This document shows positions 17,100-24,751 of a stretch of 37,323 bases of DNA, piece by piece (the first letter of the stretch is position 1; the number at the start of each line of letters is the position of its first letter). The stretch is from Gemmatimonadota bacterium (GTDB lineage: Bacteria; Gemmatimonadota; Gemmatimonadetes; Gemmatimonadales; Gemmatimonadaceae). The notes under the pieces are model-generated. The model saw only the letters and a program-made list of their open reading frames with translations, was not told where the DNA came from and searched no databases. The DNA is taken from NCBI GenBank assembly GCA_947471365.1, contig CANIWQ010000014.1, positions 1 through 37,323 on the forward strand, given 5' to 3'. Position numbers and translations under genes: made by a program.

Positions 17100-20000
17100 C
17101 TACGGCAGGATCACCGGCACCGCCTTTTTGGCCAGAATGTCGGACAACTGGGGTCCCTTTGCCGCGTTGAAGCCCTTCACGTCCTTCTCCATCAGCTTCG
17201 TGAATGCGGCCTTCGCCACGCTCAGATCCTTTTCCAACTCCCCGAGCGTGGCCGCCTGCGCGTCCGTCGGCCGATACTCGGCGCCGCCGGCCACGTCGCC
17301 GCCGCCCGTGCCCACCTCGGCCGACAGCCAGATCAGCCCGAGGTAGAGTTTGTGGCGCTCGGTAAACCATTTGTCGTCGCTGTGCAGCTCCGTGCGCGAG
17401 AGCAACTGAAGCTCCACTTCGAGCGCTTTTGCGTCCACCTCGGCGAGTCGCCCCTTGGTGGCCGCGCTCGTGCTATCGGCCACAGTGAGATCTTCAATCT
17501 GCTTGCGCAACACCTCGAGCCGGTTGATGAGATCCACCGTCCCATTGATCGCGCTCACCGCCCGCACCTGCGCCGAGGTGGCCGCCTGCAAATCCGCGAT
17601 GTTGCTCGGCAACGAGGGATCCTTCGCCACGGTAAACGCCTGCGTCGCCGTGGCGTTGCCTGCCACGATTTTCACGGAATACCGCCCTGGCGCCGCCAAG
17701 GCACCCGCGCGCTGCGGTTGCTGAATGCCCCAGTGATCGACGATGCGCGTGTCCTTGTTCTTGAAGCGCGGCTCGTCCCAAATGTGTGGGTTATCGGGCG
17801 GCGTCGTGCGCAACTCGGGCTGTTTGGGCCCTTCGTGGCGCAGATCCCACGTCACGCGATTGGTGCCGGCACGCGCCAGCGTCCGCAGGGTGCGCACGAC
17901 CGTACCAGTCGAGTCCACAATCTCAATGGCGAGCGAATCGCGCGGCGCGTCCTTGAGCGTGAAGGTGACATCCGCACTTCCACCGCGCGCCGTGCGAAGG
18001 CCGGGCCGCGGCTCAAAAATACGAATCGGGGCGTCGGCCACCTGCTTGTCCGATTGCTCCAACAGCGTGATGTCGCGCAGCACCCAGAGTCCGCGCCCAT
18101 ACGTAGAGACGACCACATCGTGCTGGTGCTTGTTGATGGTGATCCACGACGCCGGCGCCGCCGGAAGCCCGGCGTCGAGCTTCGTCCACTTGGCCCCATC
18201 GTTGAGCGAATAGAATATTTCGTGCCCGGTGCTCGCAAAGAGCATGCCTTTGCGATTCGGGTTTTCGGCAATGCTCATGGCGTACGCGAGCGGATGATCC
18301 TGCGGAAGCCCGTCGCTGATGCGCGTCCACGTCTTGCCAAAGTCGGCGGTCTTGAAGATGTACGGCTTGCGGTCGTCCATCATGTGGTAATCCGCCACCA
18401 CATACGCGGTGCCGGCATCGAAGCGCGACGGTTCAATGCGACGAATCGTGGCCCACGGCGCCATCCCCGTGACGTTCTTGCTCACATCGTTCCACTGCTT
18501 GCCGCCGTCGGCGGTGTACCAGATCTTGCCGTCGTTCGTGCCAGCCCACACCAAGCCGCGCTTGATCTCACTTGGCGCAATCGAAAAGACCACTTCGCCA
18601 TAGAACTGACCGAGGTTGTCGCCAATGATGCCGCCGCTCGAGACGATGCGCGTGGGATCGTTGGTGGACAAATCGGGACTGATCACGTTCCAGCTCTGTC
18701 CGCCATTCGACGTTTTGAAAATCACCTGACAGCCGTAGTACACGGTCTGCGGATCGAAGGGATCAATGGCGAGTGGCGGCGTCCAGTGGCAACGATACTT
18801 GGAATTGTTCGGTTCAAAGTCGAGCGTGTGCCGCCACGGACTCACCGAACGCACCTGCCCCATTTTGTGATCGTAACGCGTGACCGTATTGCCGTAGCAG
18901 GTGGCCCACACGACGTCGGTGTTGCCCGGCGTGGGAATCGTGAAACCCGATTCGCAACCGCCGAGCGGACCCTGCCATGGCGATACGCCACCGCCTCGTG
19001 CCCCGAAGCCGCCGAACTCTGCAGCCGCGTCGTCACCGCTCGCGGCACTGGCCGCGCCGCCACGCCCCGCCCCCGCACCGCGCGCACCGCCGCGCCCGTA
19101 GCCGGGCACATTGCTCACCGTCATCTGCGCCGCGCTCGAGGCGCGTACAGAACGGCTGTCGTCTTGTTTGTTGCTGTAAATCCAATACGGCATCTGGTCG
19201 TCGATCGCCACGTGGTACATCTGCCCCACGGGAAGCGAGAACTGATTGAAGCTCACGCCGTGATTGCGCGTGATGCCGGCGCCGCCGTCACCCGTGGTCA
19301 CCCAGTGCGACGGATTGCGCGGATCCATCCAGATGTCGTGGCAATCACCGCATCCGCGATCGCTCAGCGGCCACGTTTCGCCGCCGTCATACGAGCGTTT
19401 GAAGGTGGAGTTGGCAATCAATACTTCGAGATCGTTCTGCGGATTGACGTCAATACGGATGTAGTAGCCCGCGCGCCCAATGAGCGAGCGATCCCAACTC
19501 ACCACTTTCCACTTCTTGCCGCCGTCGTCGCTGCGCCACACGGAGCCCTGCGTGGGCGTTTGAATGAGCGCATACATGCGCTTGCCGTTGGACGGTGCGA
19601 TGGCCACATCCACTTTGCCGAGTGGCGACTTGGGCATCCCCGCCGCGTCGGACTGACGGGCCCACGTGGAGCCGCTGTCGTGCGAGACGTACACACCACT
19701 ACCCGCGCCGCCGCTGTACATGGCGTACGTGTGCATCACCACTTCCCACGTGCCGGCAATCAAATTTTTCGGATCGCTCTTGTCGATCGATAATCCAGAG
19801 CAGCCCGTGTTTTCATTTACGAAAAGCACTCGCTGCCAGTTGGTGCCTCCGTCCGTGGTGCGATACACACCACGCTCCTGCTGCGGCCCCGTCGCGCGGC
19901 CGAGTGCGCAGACGTAGACGATGTTGGGGTTGGTGGGATGCACAATGATTTTGCCAATGCGCCCCGTTTCCTTGAGCCCCATATTCGTCCAGGTCGCGCC

Positions 20001-20417
20001 GGCGTCGCTGGACTTGTACACGCCGTCGCCCATGACGTCGGCGTCGCGAATGGCCCACGCTTCGCCGGTCCCCGCCCACACCACGCGCGAGTTCGACGGT
20101 GCCACCGCGAGTGCGCCAATGGCCTGCGACGATTGATCGTCAAAGATGGGCTGAAACGTGCGCGCGCCGTCGGTGGTCTTCCACACGCCACCGGATGCCG
20201 CACCGAAGTAGTACGTCATGGTATCACCGGGGATACCCGCCACCGAGGCGATGCGCCCACCGTTGTCGGGTCCCACGTAGTCGAAGCGCGGCGGCTGCAC
20301 CGCCTGTGCGCCACCACCACCGCCGCGCCCACCGCCGCGTTGCGCGAGCGCGGGAACGGCGACGATCGCCGAGAGAACGAGCGCAGACACCACACGCACA
20401 CGCGAGAAAGCACGCAT
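17100..20417 (-). CDS. exported sortilin/VPS10-like Asp-box propeller protein B
   Basis: About 1105 residues. The signal peptide MRAFSRVRVVSALVLSAIVAVPALAQ fixes the ATG at 20417, with AAGG seven bases upstream; the open frame to 20681 is ignored. A Gly/Arg-rich patch follows cleavage. About eleven Asp boxes are visible (KTTDGARTF, KSSDAGATW, RTTDGGTNW, RSDDGGKKW, RSYDGGETW, KTSNGGQSW, YTADGGKQW, KTADFGKTW and others), then an FlgD-like Ig segment (GTNRVTWDLRHEG, APGRYSVKIVAGN) and a helical tail, the same plan as the protein at 8246-11530. A second Gly/Ala/Arg-rich insert lies mid-protein. Unlike its paralogue it has CGDCH (19338-19352), a CxxCH motif, where the paralogue has HGDTH. Function unknown; no hydrolase site is evident. 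Confidence 0.9.
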   Translation of the reverse strand: MRAFSRVRVVSALVLSAIVAVPALAQRGGGRGGGGGAQAVQPPRFDYVGPDNGGRIASVAGIPGDTMTYYFGAASGGVWKTTDGARTFQPIFDDQSSQAIGALAVAPSNSRVVWAGTGEAWAIRDADVMGDGVYKSSDAGATWTNMGLKETGRIGKIIVHPTNPNIVYVCALGRATGPQQERGVYRTTDGGTNWQRVLFVNENTGCSGLSIDKSDPKNLIAGTWEVVMHTYAMYSGGAGSGVYVSHDSGSTWARQSDAAGMPKSPLGKVDVAIAPSNGKRMYALIQTPTQGSVWRSDDGGKKWKVVSWDRSLIGRAGYYIRIDVNPQNDLEVLIANSTFKRSYDGGETWPLSDRGCGDCHDIWMDPRNPSHWVTTGDGGAGITRNHGVSFNQFSLPVGQMYHVAIDDQMPYWIYSNKQDDSRSVRASSAAQMTVSNVPGYGRGGARGAGAGRGGAASAASGDDAAAEFGGFGARGGGVSPWQGPLGGCESGFTIPTPGNTDVVWATCYGNTVTRYDHKMGQVRSVSPWRHTLDFEPNNSKYRCHWTPPLAIDPFDPQTVYYGCQVIFKTSNGGQSWNVISPDLSTNDPTRIVSSGGIIGDNLGQFYGEVVFSIAPSEIKRGLVWAGTNDGKIWYTADGGKQWNDVSKNVTGMAPWATIRRIEPSRFDAGTAYVVADYHMMDDRKPYIFKTADFGKTWTRISDGLPQDHPLAYAMSIAENPNRKGMLFASTGHEIFYSLNDGAKWTKLDAGLPAAPASWITINKHQHDVVVSTYGRGLWVLRDITLLEQSDKQVADAPIRIFEPRPGLRTARGGSADVTFTLKDAPRDSLAIEIVDSTGTVVRTLRTLARAGTNRVTWDLRHEGPKQPELRTTPPDNPHIWDEPRFKNKDTRIVDHWGIQQPQRAGALAAPGRYSVKIVAGNATATQAFTVAKDPSLPSNIADLQAATSAQVRAVSAINGTVDLINRLEVLRKQIEDLTVADSTSAATKGRLAEVDAKALEVELQLLSRTELHSDDKWFTERHKLYLGLIWLSAEVGTGGGDVAGGAEYRPTDAQAATLGELEKDLSVAKAAFTKLMEKDVKGFNAAKGPQLSDILAKKAVPVILP

Positions 20418-20488
20418 CAGATTGCCTTGGAAGGGGCTATTCAGCTGGTCGAGCAACGGCAGGGAATGTACGGCATTGTCATTAACGC

Positions 20489-20525
20489 GGCACGGGCGCG
20501 CAGTCGTTGGCTTCGCGCCCGTGCC
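20489..20525 (-). terminator. hairpin downstream of the small membrane protein gene
   Basis: Perfect 12-bp stem (GGCACGGGCGCG and complement) with a 13-base loop, 20 bases after the stop of the gene ending at 20546. No T-run follows on the minus strand, so it may be a processing or pausing hairpin instead. Confidence 0.5.
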
Positions 20526-20545
20526 CCTCTCGCCCCAGCCGTGCG

Positions 20546-21106
20546 CTACCTCGGCCAGAGCCAGCCAAAGATCCCGGCGGTGAACAGCGCGTAGAGCAAC
20601 CCGTCCGCCGCCGACGCGAGCGTGATGCGCCAGGCTCTGCCGTACCAGATGGACGTTTGCGGCAGCGCCATGGCGTAGCAACTAAAGGTCGTCACGCCGG
20701 CAAAGCGAAACACCTCTAGGTACGAAGCGCCAGGCGGCAAGGCGCGTCCGGCCACATACGCGGCCAAGGTCCAGATCACGAGCGAATACACAAACCACGT
20801 CGCCAGTTGACTCGCCATGCCAAAGTCGCCCGGTGGCAACATCGTCAGGATGAAGCGTGGCCCCTGCTTGGCTTTCGCCTGAAACTCCGGCGACTTCATA
20901 TCTGCCATCGACGAGGGCCGCGGTGCCATGTAGTCACCAGCGCTCAGATTGAATGGGCGCAATGCCGACATCACGTCCGCTTCCCGCTCCAGCGTGCGAT
21001 AATCGCTTTTGTGCCAAGGCAGCACCATGTGCACCAGCGAACTCAGCACGAACACCGCCACAGCCGACAGCACAATCGGCAACCAGAGCGCGTGAAGACC
21101 GGTCAT
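20546..21106 (-). CDS. uncharacterised four-helix membrane protein
   Basis: 186 residues. One hydrophobic helix at the N terminus (about 7-28), a polar segment of about 70 residues containing PWHKSDYRTLE and an Ala/Pro/Met-rich stretch, then three more hydrophobic segments (about 98-120, 128-150, 160-183). The polar segment lies between helices 1 and 2. The start ATG at 21106 has a clear GGAGG four bases upstream. It reads in the same direction as the Asp-box gene behind it, 128 bases away with a hairpin between, so co-transcription is uncertain. I do not recognise a named family or enzymatic motif. Confidence 0.8.
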   Translation of the reverse strand: MTGLHALWLPIVLSAVAVFVLSSLVHMVLPWHKSDYRTLEREADVMSALRPFNLSAGDYMAPRPSSMADMKSPEFQAKAKQGPRFILTMLPPGDFGMASQLATWFVYSLVIWTLAAYVAGRALPPGASYLEVFRFAGVTTFSCYAMALPQTSIWYGRAWRITLASAADGLLYALFTAGIFGWLWPR

Positions 21107-21146
21107 AAAACCTCCGACGGGGGGTGTGTTACAGCCGACTCGGCGA

Positions 21147-21187
21147 ACAAACGTCTATAAAGTACGTAACCTTTGTTCCGGTGACAA
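21147..21187 (-). promoter_or_regulatory. possible promoter for the four-helix membrane protein
   Basis: On the minus strand TTGTCA (five of six matches to the -35 consensus) is followed 17 bases later by TACTTT, a poor -10. Coordinates are approximate. Sequence-only and weak. Confidence 0.25.
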
Positions 21188-21191
21188 ATCC

Positions 21192-21218
21192 AACGCCGGC
21201 TCGGCCCGATCCGGCGTT
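21192..21218. promoter_or_regulatory. inverted repeat between divergent genes
   Basis: AACGCCGG and CCGGCGTT form perfect 8-bp arms around an 11-base spacer, 45 bases before the decarboxylase start. It could be an operator or a leader hairpin; no regulator is encoded nearby to link to it. Confidence 0.35.
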
Positions 21219-21262
21219 ACCGCAAGTCGCTTCCTCCCCGAACCATCGCTAGAGTTCCCGCC

Positions 21263-22738
21263 ATGCCGACGCCCAGCCACAAATCCGACCTCACGCTCGA
21301 CCCCGCCAACTGGGACGAGTTTCGCGCCATCGCCCATCGCATGGTCGATGACGCACTCGACCACATGTCCACACTCAGCGAGCGCGCTCCGTGGACACCG
21401 TTGCCGCCTGCCGTACGTCAGGCGCTGACCACCGAGCCCGTGCCCCACAGGCCGCAGGGCATCGAACGTGTGTACGCGGAGTTCGCCGAGCGCGTGCTGC
21501 CGTACACCAACGGCAATCGGCACCCGCGCTTTTTTGGATGGATCCAAGGCAACGGCACACCACTCGGCATGATGGCCGACATGCTGGCCGCTGGCATGAA
21601 CGCACATCTCGCCGGGCTCGACCAAGCACCGAAGCTCGTGGAGATGCAGGTGATTGCCTGGCTCGCCGAGTTGATGGGATTCCCCAAAGATTCATCGGGG
21701 CTGCTCGTCAGTGGCGGTTCCATGGCAAACATCCTCGCCCTCGCCGTGGCGCGCCACGCCACCTGTGGCTTTGACGTGCGCGAAGACGGACTGCACAACC
21801 GTCCGCGACTCACCGTATACACCTCAAGCGAAATCCACAGCTGGGCACAAAAAGCCGTCGAACTGTTCGGCATGGGGAACGCTTCGCTGCGCCGAGTGCC
21901 GGTCAACGACGACCTGCGCGTGAATGTCGACGCCATGCGCACCATGATTGCCGCCGATCGCGCCGCCGGCATGCGTCCCATCTGCGTGATTGGCTCCGCC
22001 GGCACGGTGAACAGTGGTGCGATTGACGATCTCAACGCACTCGCCGATCTCGCCGCGAGCGAAAAACTCTGGTTCCACGTGGACGGTGCTTTTGGCGCGC
22101 TCGCCGCGCTATCGCCAGCGCTCAAACCGCGCGTCGCCGGCATGGAACGCGCCGACTCCGTGGCGTTTGATCTCCATAAATGGGGCTATCTCCCCTATGA
22201 GATTGCCTGCTTTCTTGTACGAGACGCCGAGGCGCATCGGTCAACGTTCGCCGTTACGCCCACCTATTTGCGCGACGAAGGCCGTGGCGTGATTGCCGGC
22301 GGACTGCCCTTTGCCGATCGCGGCCCCGAGCTCACGCGTGGGTTCAAAGCGCTCAAAGTATGGATGACGTTCAAGGCCGAAGGGGTGGCGCGCATTGCCG
22401 ACGTGATTGAGCAGAACGTGGCGCAGGCCGTGGCGTTTGCTGACCGCCTCGCGCGCATTCCGCACATCGTGGTTGTGGCGCCGGTGTCGCTCAACGTGGT
22501 CTGCTGGCGCGCGGTACCGCCCAACGCGAGCGACAGCGAAGCCGACAGCTTTAACAAGGAACTGCTCCTTCGCATTCAAGAAGCCGGCGTCGCGGTGCCG
22601 AGCGGGTCGCAGCTCGGCGGACGCTACATCATTCGCGTGGCTTGCTCGAATCATCGCAGCACCTGGGCCGATTTCGAAACGCTACTCGCGGGCGTCGGGC
22701 GGATCACGGGCGAGATGCTGTCGGAACGCAGCGCCTGA
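21263..22738 (+). CDS. PLP-dependent group II decarboxylase (aromatic amino acid decarboxylase family)
   Basis: 491 residues, the usual length for aromatic-L-amino-acid or related decarboxylases. Fold-type I PLP motifs are in place: SGGSMANILALAVAR (phosphate cup), HVDGAFG (Asp binding the pyridine nitrogen) and DLHKWGYLPYE with Lys306 as the Schiff-base lysine. FFGWIQGNGTPLGMMADML near residue 90 matches the substrate-side N-terminal region. The usual DYRHWQ-like segment after the catalytic loop is replaced by GVIAGGLPFADRGPELTRGF, so it belongs to a divergent bacterial branch and its substrate cannot be named. Cytoplasmic, no signal peptide. No strong Shine-Dalgarno; ATG 21263 is the first in frame with similarity. 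A strong terminator follows. Confidence 0.88.
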   Translation: MPTPSHKSDLTLDPANWDEFRAIAHRMVDDALDHMSTLSERAPWTPLPPAVRQALTTEPVPHRPQGIERVYAEFAERVLPYTNGNRHPRFFGWIQGNGTPLGMMADMLAAGMNAHLAGLDQAPKLVEMQVIAWLAELMGFPKDSSGLLVSGGSMANILALAVARHATCGFDVREDGLHNRPRLTVYTSSEIHSWAQKAVELFGMGNASLRRVPVNDDLRVNVDAMRTMIAADRAAGMRPICVIGSAGTVNSGAIDDLNALADLAASEKLWFHVDGAFGALAALSPALKPRVAGMERADSVAFDLHKWGYLPYEIACFLVRDAEAHRSTFAVTPTYLRDEGRGVIAGGLPFADRGPELTRGFKALKVWMTFKAEGVARIADVIEQNVAQAVAFADRLARIPHIVVVAPVSLNVVCWRAVPPNASDSEADSFNKELLLRIQEAGVAVPSGSQLGGRYIIRVACSNHRSTWADFETLLAGVGRITGEMLSERSA

Positions 22739-22756
22739 CACTGGGCTGAAAAAGAG

Positions 22757-22788
22757 ACGGGGGCGACGGCTGGTGCCGTCGCCCCCGT
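22757..22788. terminator. bidirectional terminator hairpin between convergent genes
   Basis: Perfect 14-bp stem (ACGGGGGCGACGGC and complement) with loop TGGT, followed by GTTGTTG on the plus strand. It ends both the decarboxylase gene and the six-gene minus-strand unit that finishes at 22805. Confidence 0.85.
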
Positions 22789-22804
22789 GTTGTTGATTCA
22801 CCGC

Positions 22805-23428
22805 TTACTCGCCGCGCACGCCACCCATCGTGCAGATGGTGCGCCACTCCGCCGCGGTCACTGGTACCACGGACAGCCGACTCACCCGAATGAGCGCCAT
22901 CGTCGCGAGATCCGCGTGCGCCTTGACGGCCTTGAGCGACACTGGCTGCGGAATTTTTGCGACCGCGCGCACATCCACCATCATCCAGGTGGGATTCGCC
23001 GCGTCGCTATCGGGGTCAAAGTGATCGTGGCCGCGCGTCGTGGCGGTGTGATCCGCGTAGCCCTCGCGCACCACTTCGCAGATGCCTGCAATCACCTGCG
23101 GGTTGGCATTCGAGTGATAGAAGAATGCCCGGTCTCCAATCTTCATGCCGTCGCGCATGAAGTTGCGCGCCGCATAATTGCGCACGCCGTTCCAGCACGT
23201 GGTGCGTGCGGGCGCTGCGAGCAGATCATCGAACGAAAACACTTCGGGCTCGCTTTTCACCAACCAATAGCGTCGCTCGCCTTTCGCGCGCGGCGAGAAC
23301 ACCGCGCCCCACGGCCCGCCAGCCGGCTGAGCCTTGGCGGCGGACACGGCACGCTTCACCGCTTTCCCCGCTGCAACGGTTTTTGCCTTCGCGCCTTTCG
23401 CCTTCAGCGCCTTCTTTTTCGCTGCCAT
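22805..23428 (-). CDS. EVE-domain protein with Lys/Ala-rich N-terminal tail
   Basis: 207 residues. The C-terminal 155 form an EVE domain of the PUA-like superfamily: RRYWLVKSEPEVFSFDDL, WNGVRNYAARNFMRDGMKIGDRAFFYHS and GICEVVREGYADHTA are characteristic. EVE domains bind modified bases in DNA or RNA. The first 50 residues are Lys/Ala-rich (AAKKKALKAKGAKAKTVAAGKAVKRAVSAAKA), like histone-H1-type tails, and would add general nucleic-acid binding (inference). The ATG at 23428 has AGGAG five bases upstream. The gap to the aminotransferase gene upstream is 23 bases and a strong terminator follows, so it is probably the last gene of the sigma-factor unit. Domain call is secure; a role in that unit is not shown. 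Confidence 0.92.
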   Translation of the reverse strand: MAAKKKALKAKGAKAKTVAAGKAVKRAVSAAKAQPAGGPWGAVFSPRAKGERRYWLVKSEPEVFSFDDLLAAPARTTCWNGVRNYAARNFMRDGMKIGDRAFFYHSNANPQVIAGICEVVREGYADHTATTRGHDHFDPDSDAANPTWMMVDVRAVAKIPQPVSLKAVKAHADLATMALIRVSRLSVVPVTAAEWRTICTMGGVRGE

Positions 23429-23451
23429 CTCACTCCTGAAAAGTACAACGC

Positions 23452-24744
23452 TTAAACAATCCCTTTCTTGATCGCCTTCGTGACCGCATCCGCAAACGTG
23501 TCAATCTCCTCCACCATCGTGTACACGTTGGGCGTGATGCGAATGCCCTGAAACTCCGGATGCACAATGGGCGTGTTTACAATCTTGTACTTATCGAGGA
23601 GCCACCCGCCAAGTTTACCGGGCTCAATCCCCTTCACATTGAACAAGCAGATGGCGCCGCTCTTCTCGCCGGTGAGCGGCGTCAACACTTCCACGCGATC
23701 GCTCTCGGCGAGCAGTCGGTTGGCCCAACGGTTTCGCAAATAGCGCAAGCGCGCAATCTTGCGCTCGGCGCCAATGCCACGACTGAACGCAACCGCTGCG
23801 CTTACGGCGTTGAAGTTGGCCTGCGGGTGCGTGCCAATCTCTTCGTACTTACGGATGTTCCCCTGATTGGCGCTCACCGAGCCCATCAACGACCAGAGCT
23901 TCGCAATCTTCGACTGACGCACATAGAGGAATCCGGTACCGATCGGCGCCAGTGTCCATTTGTGCAGACTCGTGCCGTAGTAGTCGCAGTCGAGATCGTC
24001 GCGCTTGAATGGGAAGTGATTGAAGGCGTGCGCACCGTCCACAAATACTTCAATGCCAAGCGGGCGCGCCATATCCACAATCTTGCGGACCGGCAAGATC
24101 TGGCCCGTGAGGTTGGTGATGTGCGTGACCTCAATCACCTTGGTGCGCGGCGTAATGGCCTGCCGGAATTGCTCGACGATATACTCGTCGCTCGGCGGCG
24201 GCACCTTGAAGGAGATCTGCTTGAGCACAATCCCCTCGCGGCGCACGCGCTGCTCCCACGAGGTGATCATGCGCGGATAGTTCTGGTTGGTGAGCAACAC
24301 TTCGTCGCCGCGCTTGAGATCGAGACCGAAAATCATGATCTCGTTCGCTTCGCTGGCGTTACGCACAACGGCCATTTCTTCGGGGTCGCATCCGAATTCC
24401 TTGGCGAGATCGCGGCGCGTGCTCTCCATGCGCGGCTCGAGCACACGCCACATGTGCTCCACCGGCAGCTCGTTGGTAAAACGCAAATCGCGGAACAACT
24501 GCTCGAGCACGTGGCTCGGCGTTGGCGAAATGCCGCCGTTGTTCAAGTTGATCATCGTGCGGTCGGCGTCGAATGCGCGCTGGATCTGACTCCAGTACGT
24601 CTCGTCTTCCGCCACCTCGAGCGGCGACCGTTCGCCAGCAATCGTGTTGGCCTTGAACAGTCGCGCAAAGGCATTGTCCCGCATCATCGGCAACGAGACA
24701 CCCGCGCCGGCCAGGCTCTTCACGAACGTGCGACGATCGGTCAT
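23452..24744 (-). CDS. Tat-exported class V aminotransferase (isopenicillin N epimerase-like)
   Basis: 430 residues of the PLP aminotransferase class V family, which includes cysteine desulfurases and isopenicillin N epimerases. Visible are RNASEANEIMIFGLDL (cofactor cup), FVDGAHAFNHFPF (Asp and His) and GTSLHKW with Lys262 as PLP lysine. The N terminus, DRRTFVKSLAGAGVSLP, is a good twin-arginine signal, implying that the folded holoenzyme is sent to the periplasm. No desulfurase-type catalytic cysteine loop is obvious, so a C-S lyase role is not supported. The start ATG 24744 has GAGGA three to four bases upstream, overlapping the previous stop; the gap to the upstream CBM48 gene is seven bases. 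Substrate unknown. Confidence 0.9.
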   Translation of the reverse strand: MTDRRTFVKSLAGAGVSLPMMRDNAFARLFKANTIAGERSPLEVAEDETYWSQIQRAFDADRTMINLNNGGISPTPSHVLEQLFRDLRFTNELPVEHMWRVLEPRMESTRRDLAKEFGCDPEEMAVVRNASEANEIMIFGLDLKRGDEVLLTNQNYPRMITSWEQRVRREGIVLKQISFKVPPPSDEYIVEQFRQAITPRTKVIEVTHITNLTGQILPVRKIVDMARPLGIEVFVDGAHAFNHFPFKRDDLDCDYYGTSLHKWTLAPIGTGFLYVRQSKIAKLWSLMGSVSANQGNIRKYEEIGTHPQANFNAVSAAVAFSRGIGAERKIARLRYLRNRWANRLLAESDRVEVLTPLTGEKSGAICLFNVKGIEPGKLGGWLLDKYKIVNTPIVHPEFQGIRITPNVYTMVEEIDTFADAVTKAIKKGIV

Positions 24745-24751
24745 GGCATCC

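Noticed and set aside
16875-19793. 972-residue open frame antisense to the Asp-box protein B gene
   Set aside because: No domain pattern, and it runs over the terminator and a complete minus-strand gene.
23452-24744. Cysteine desulfurase identity for the class V aminotransferase
   Set aside because: No catalytic Cys loop, Tat signal present and no Fe-S or sulfur genes nearby.
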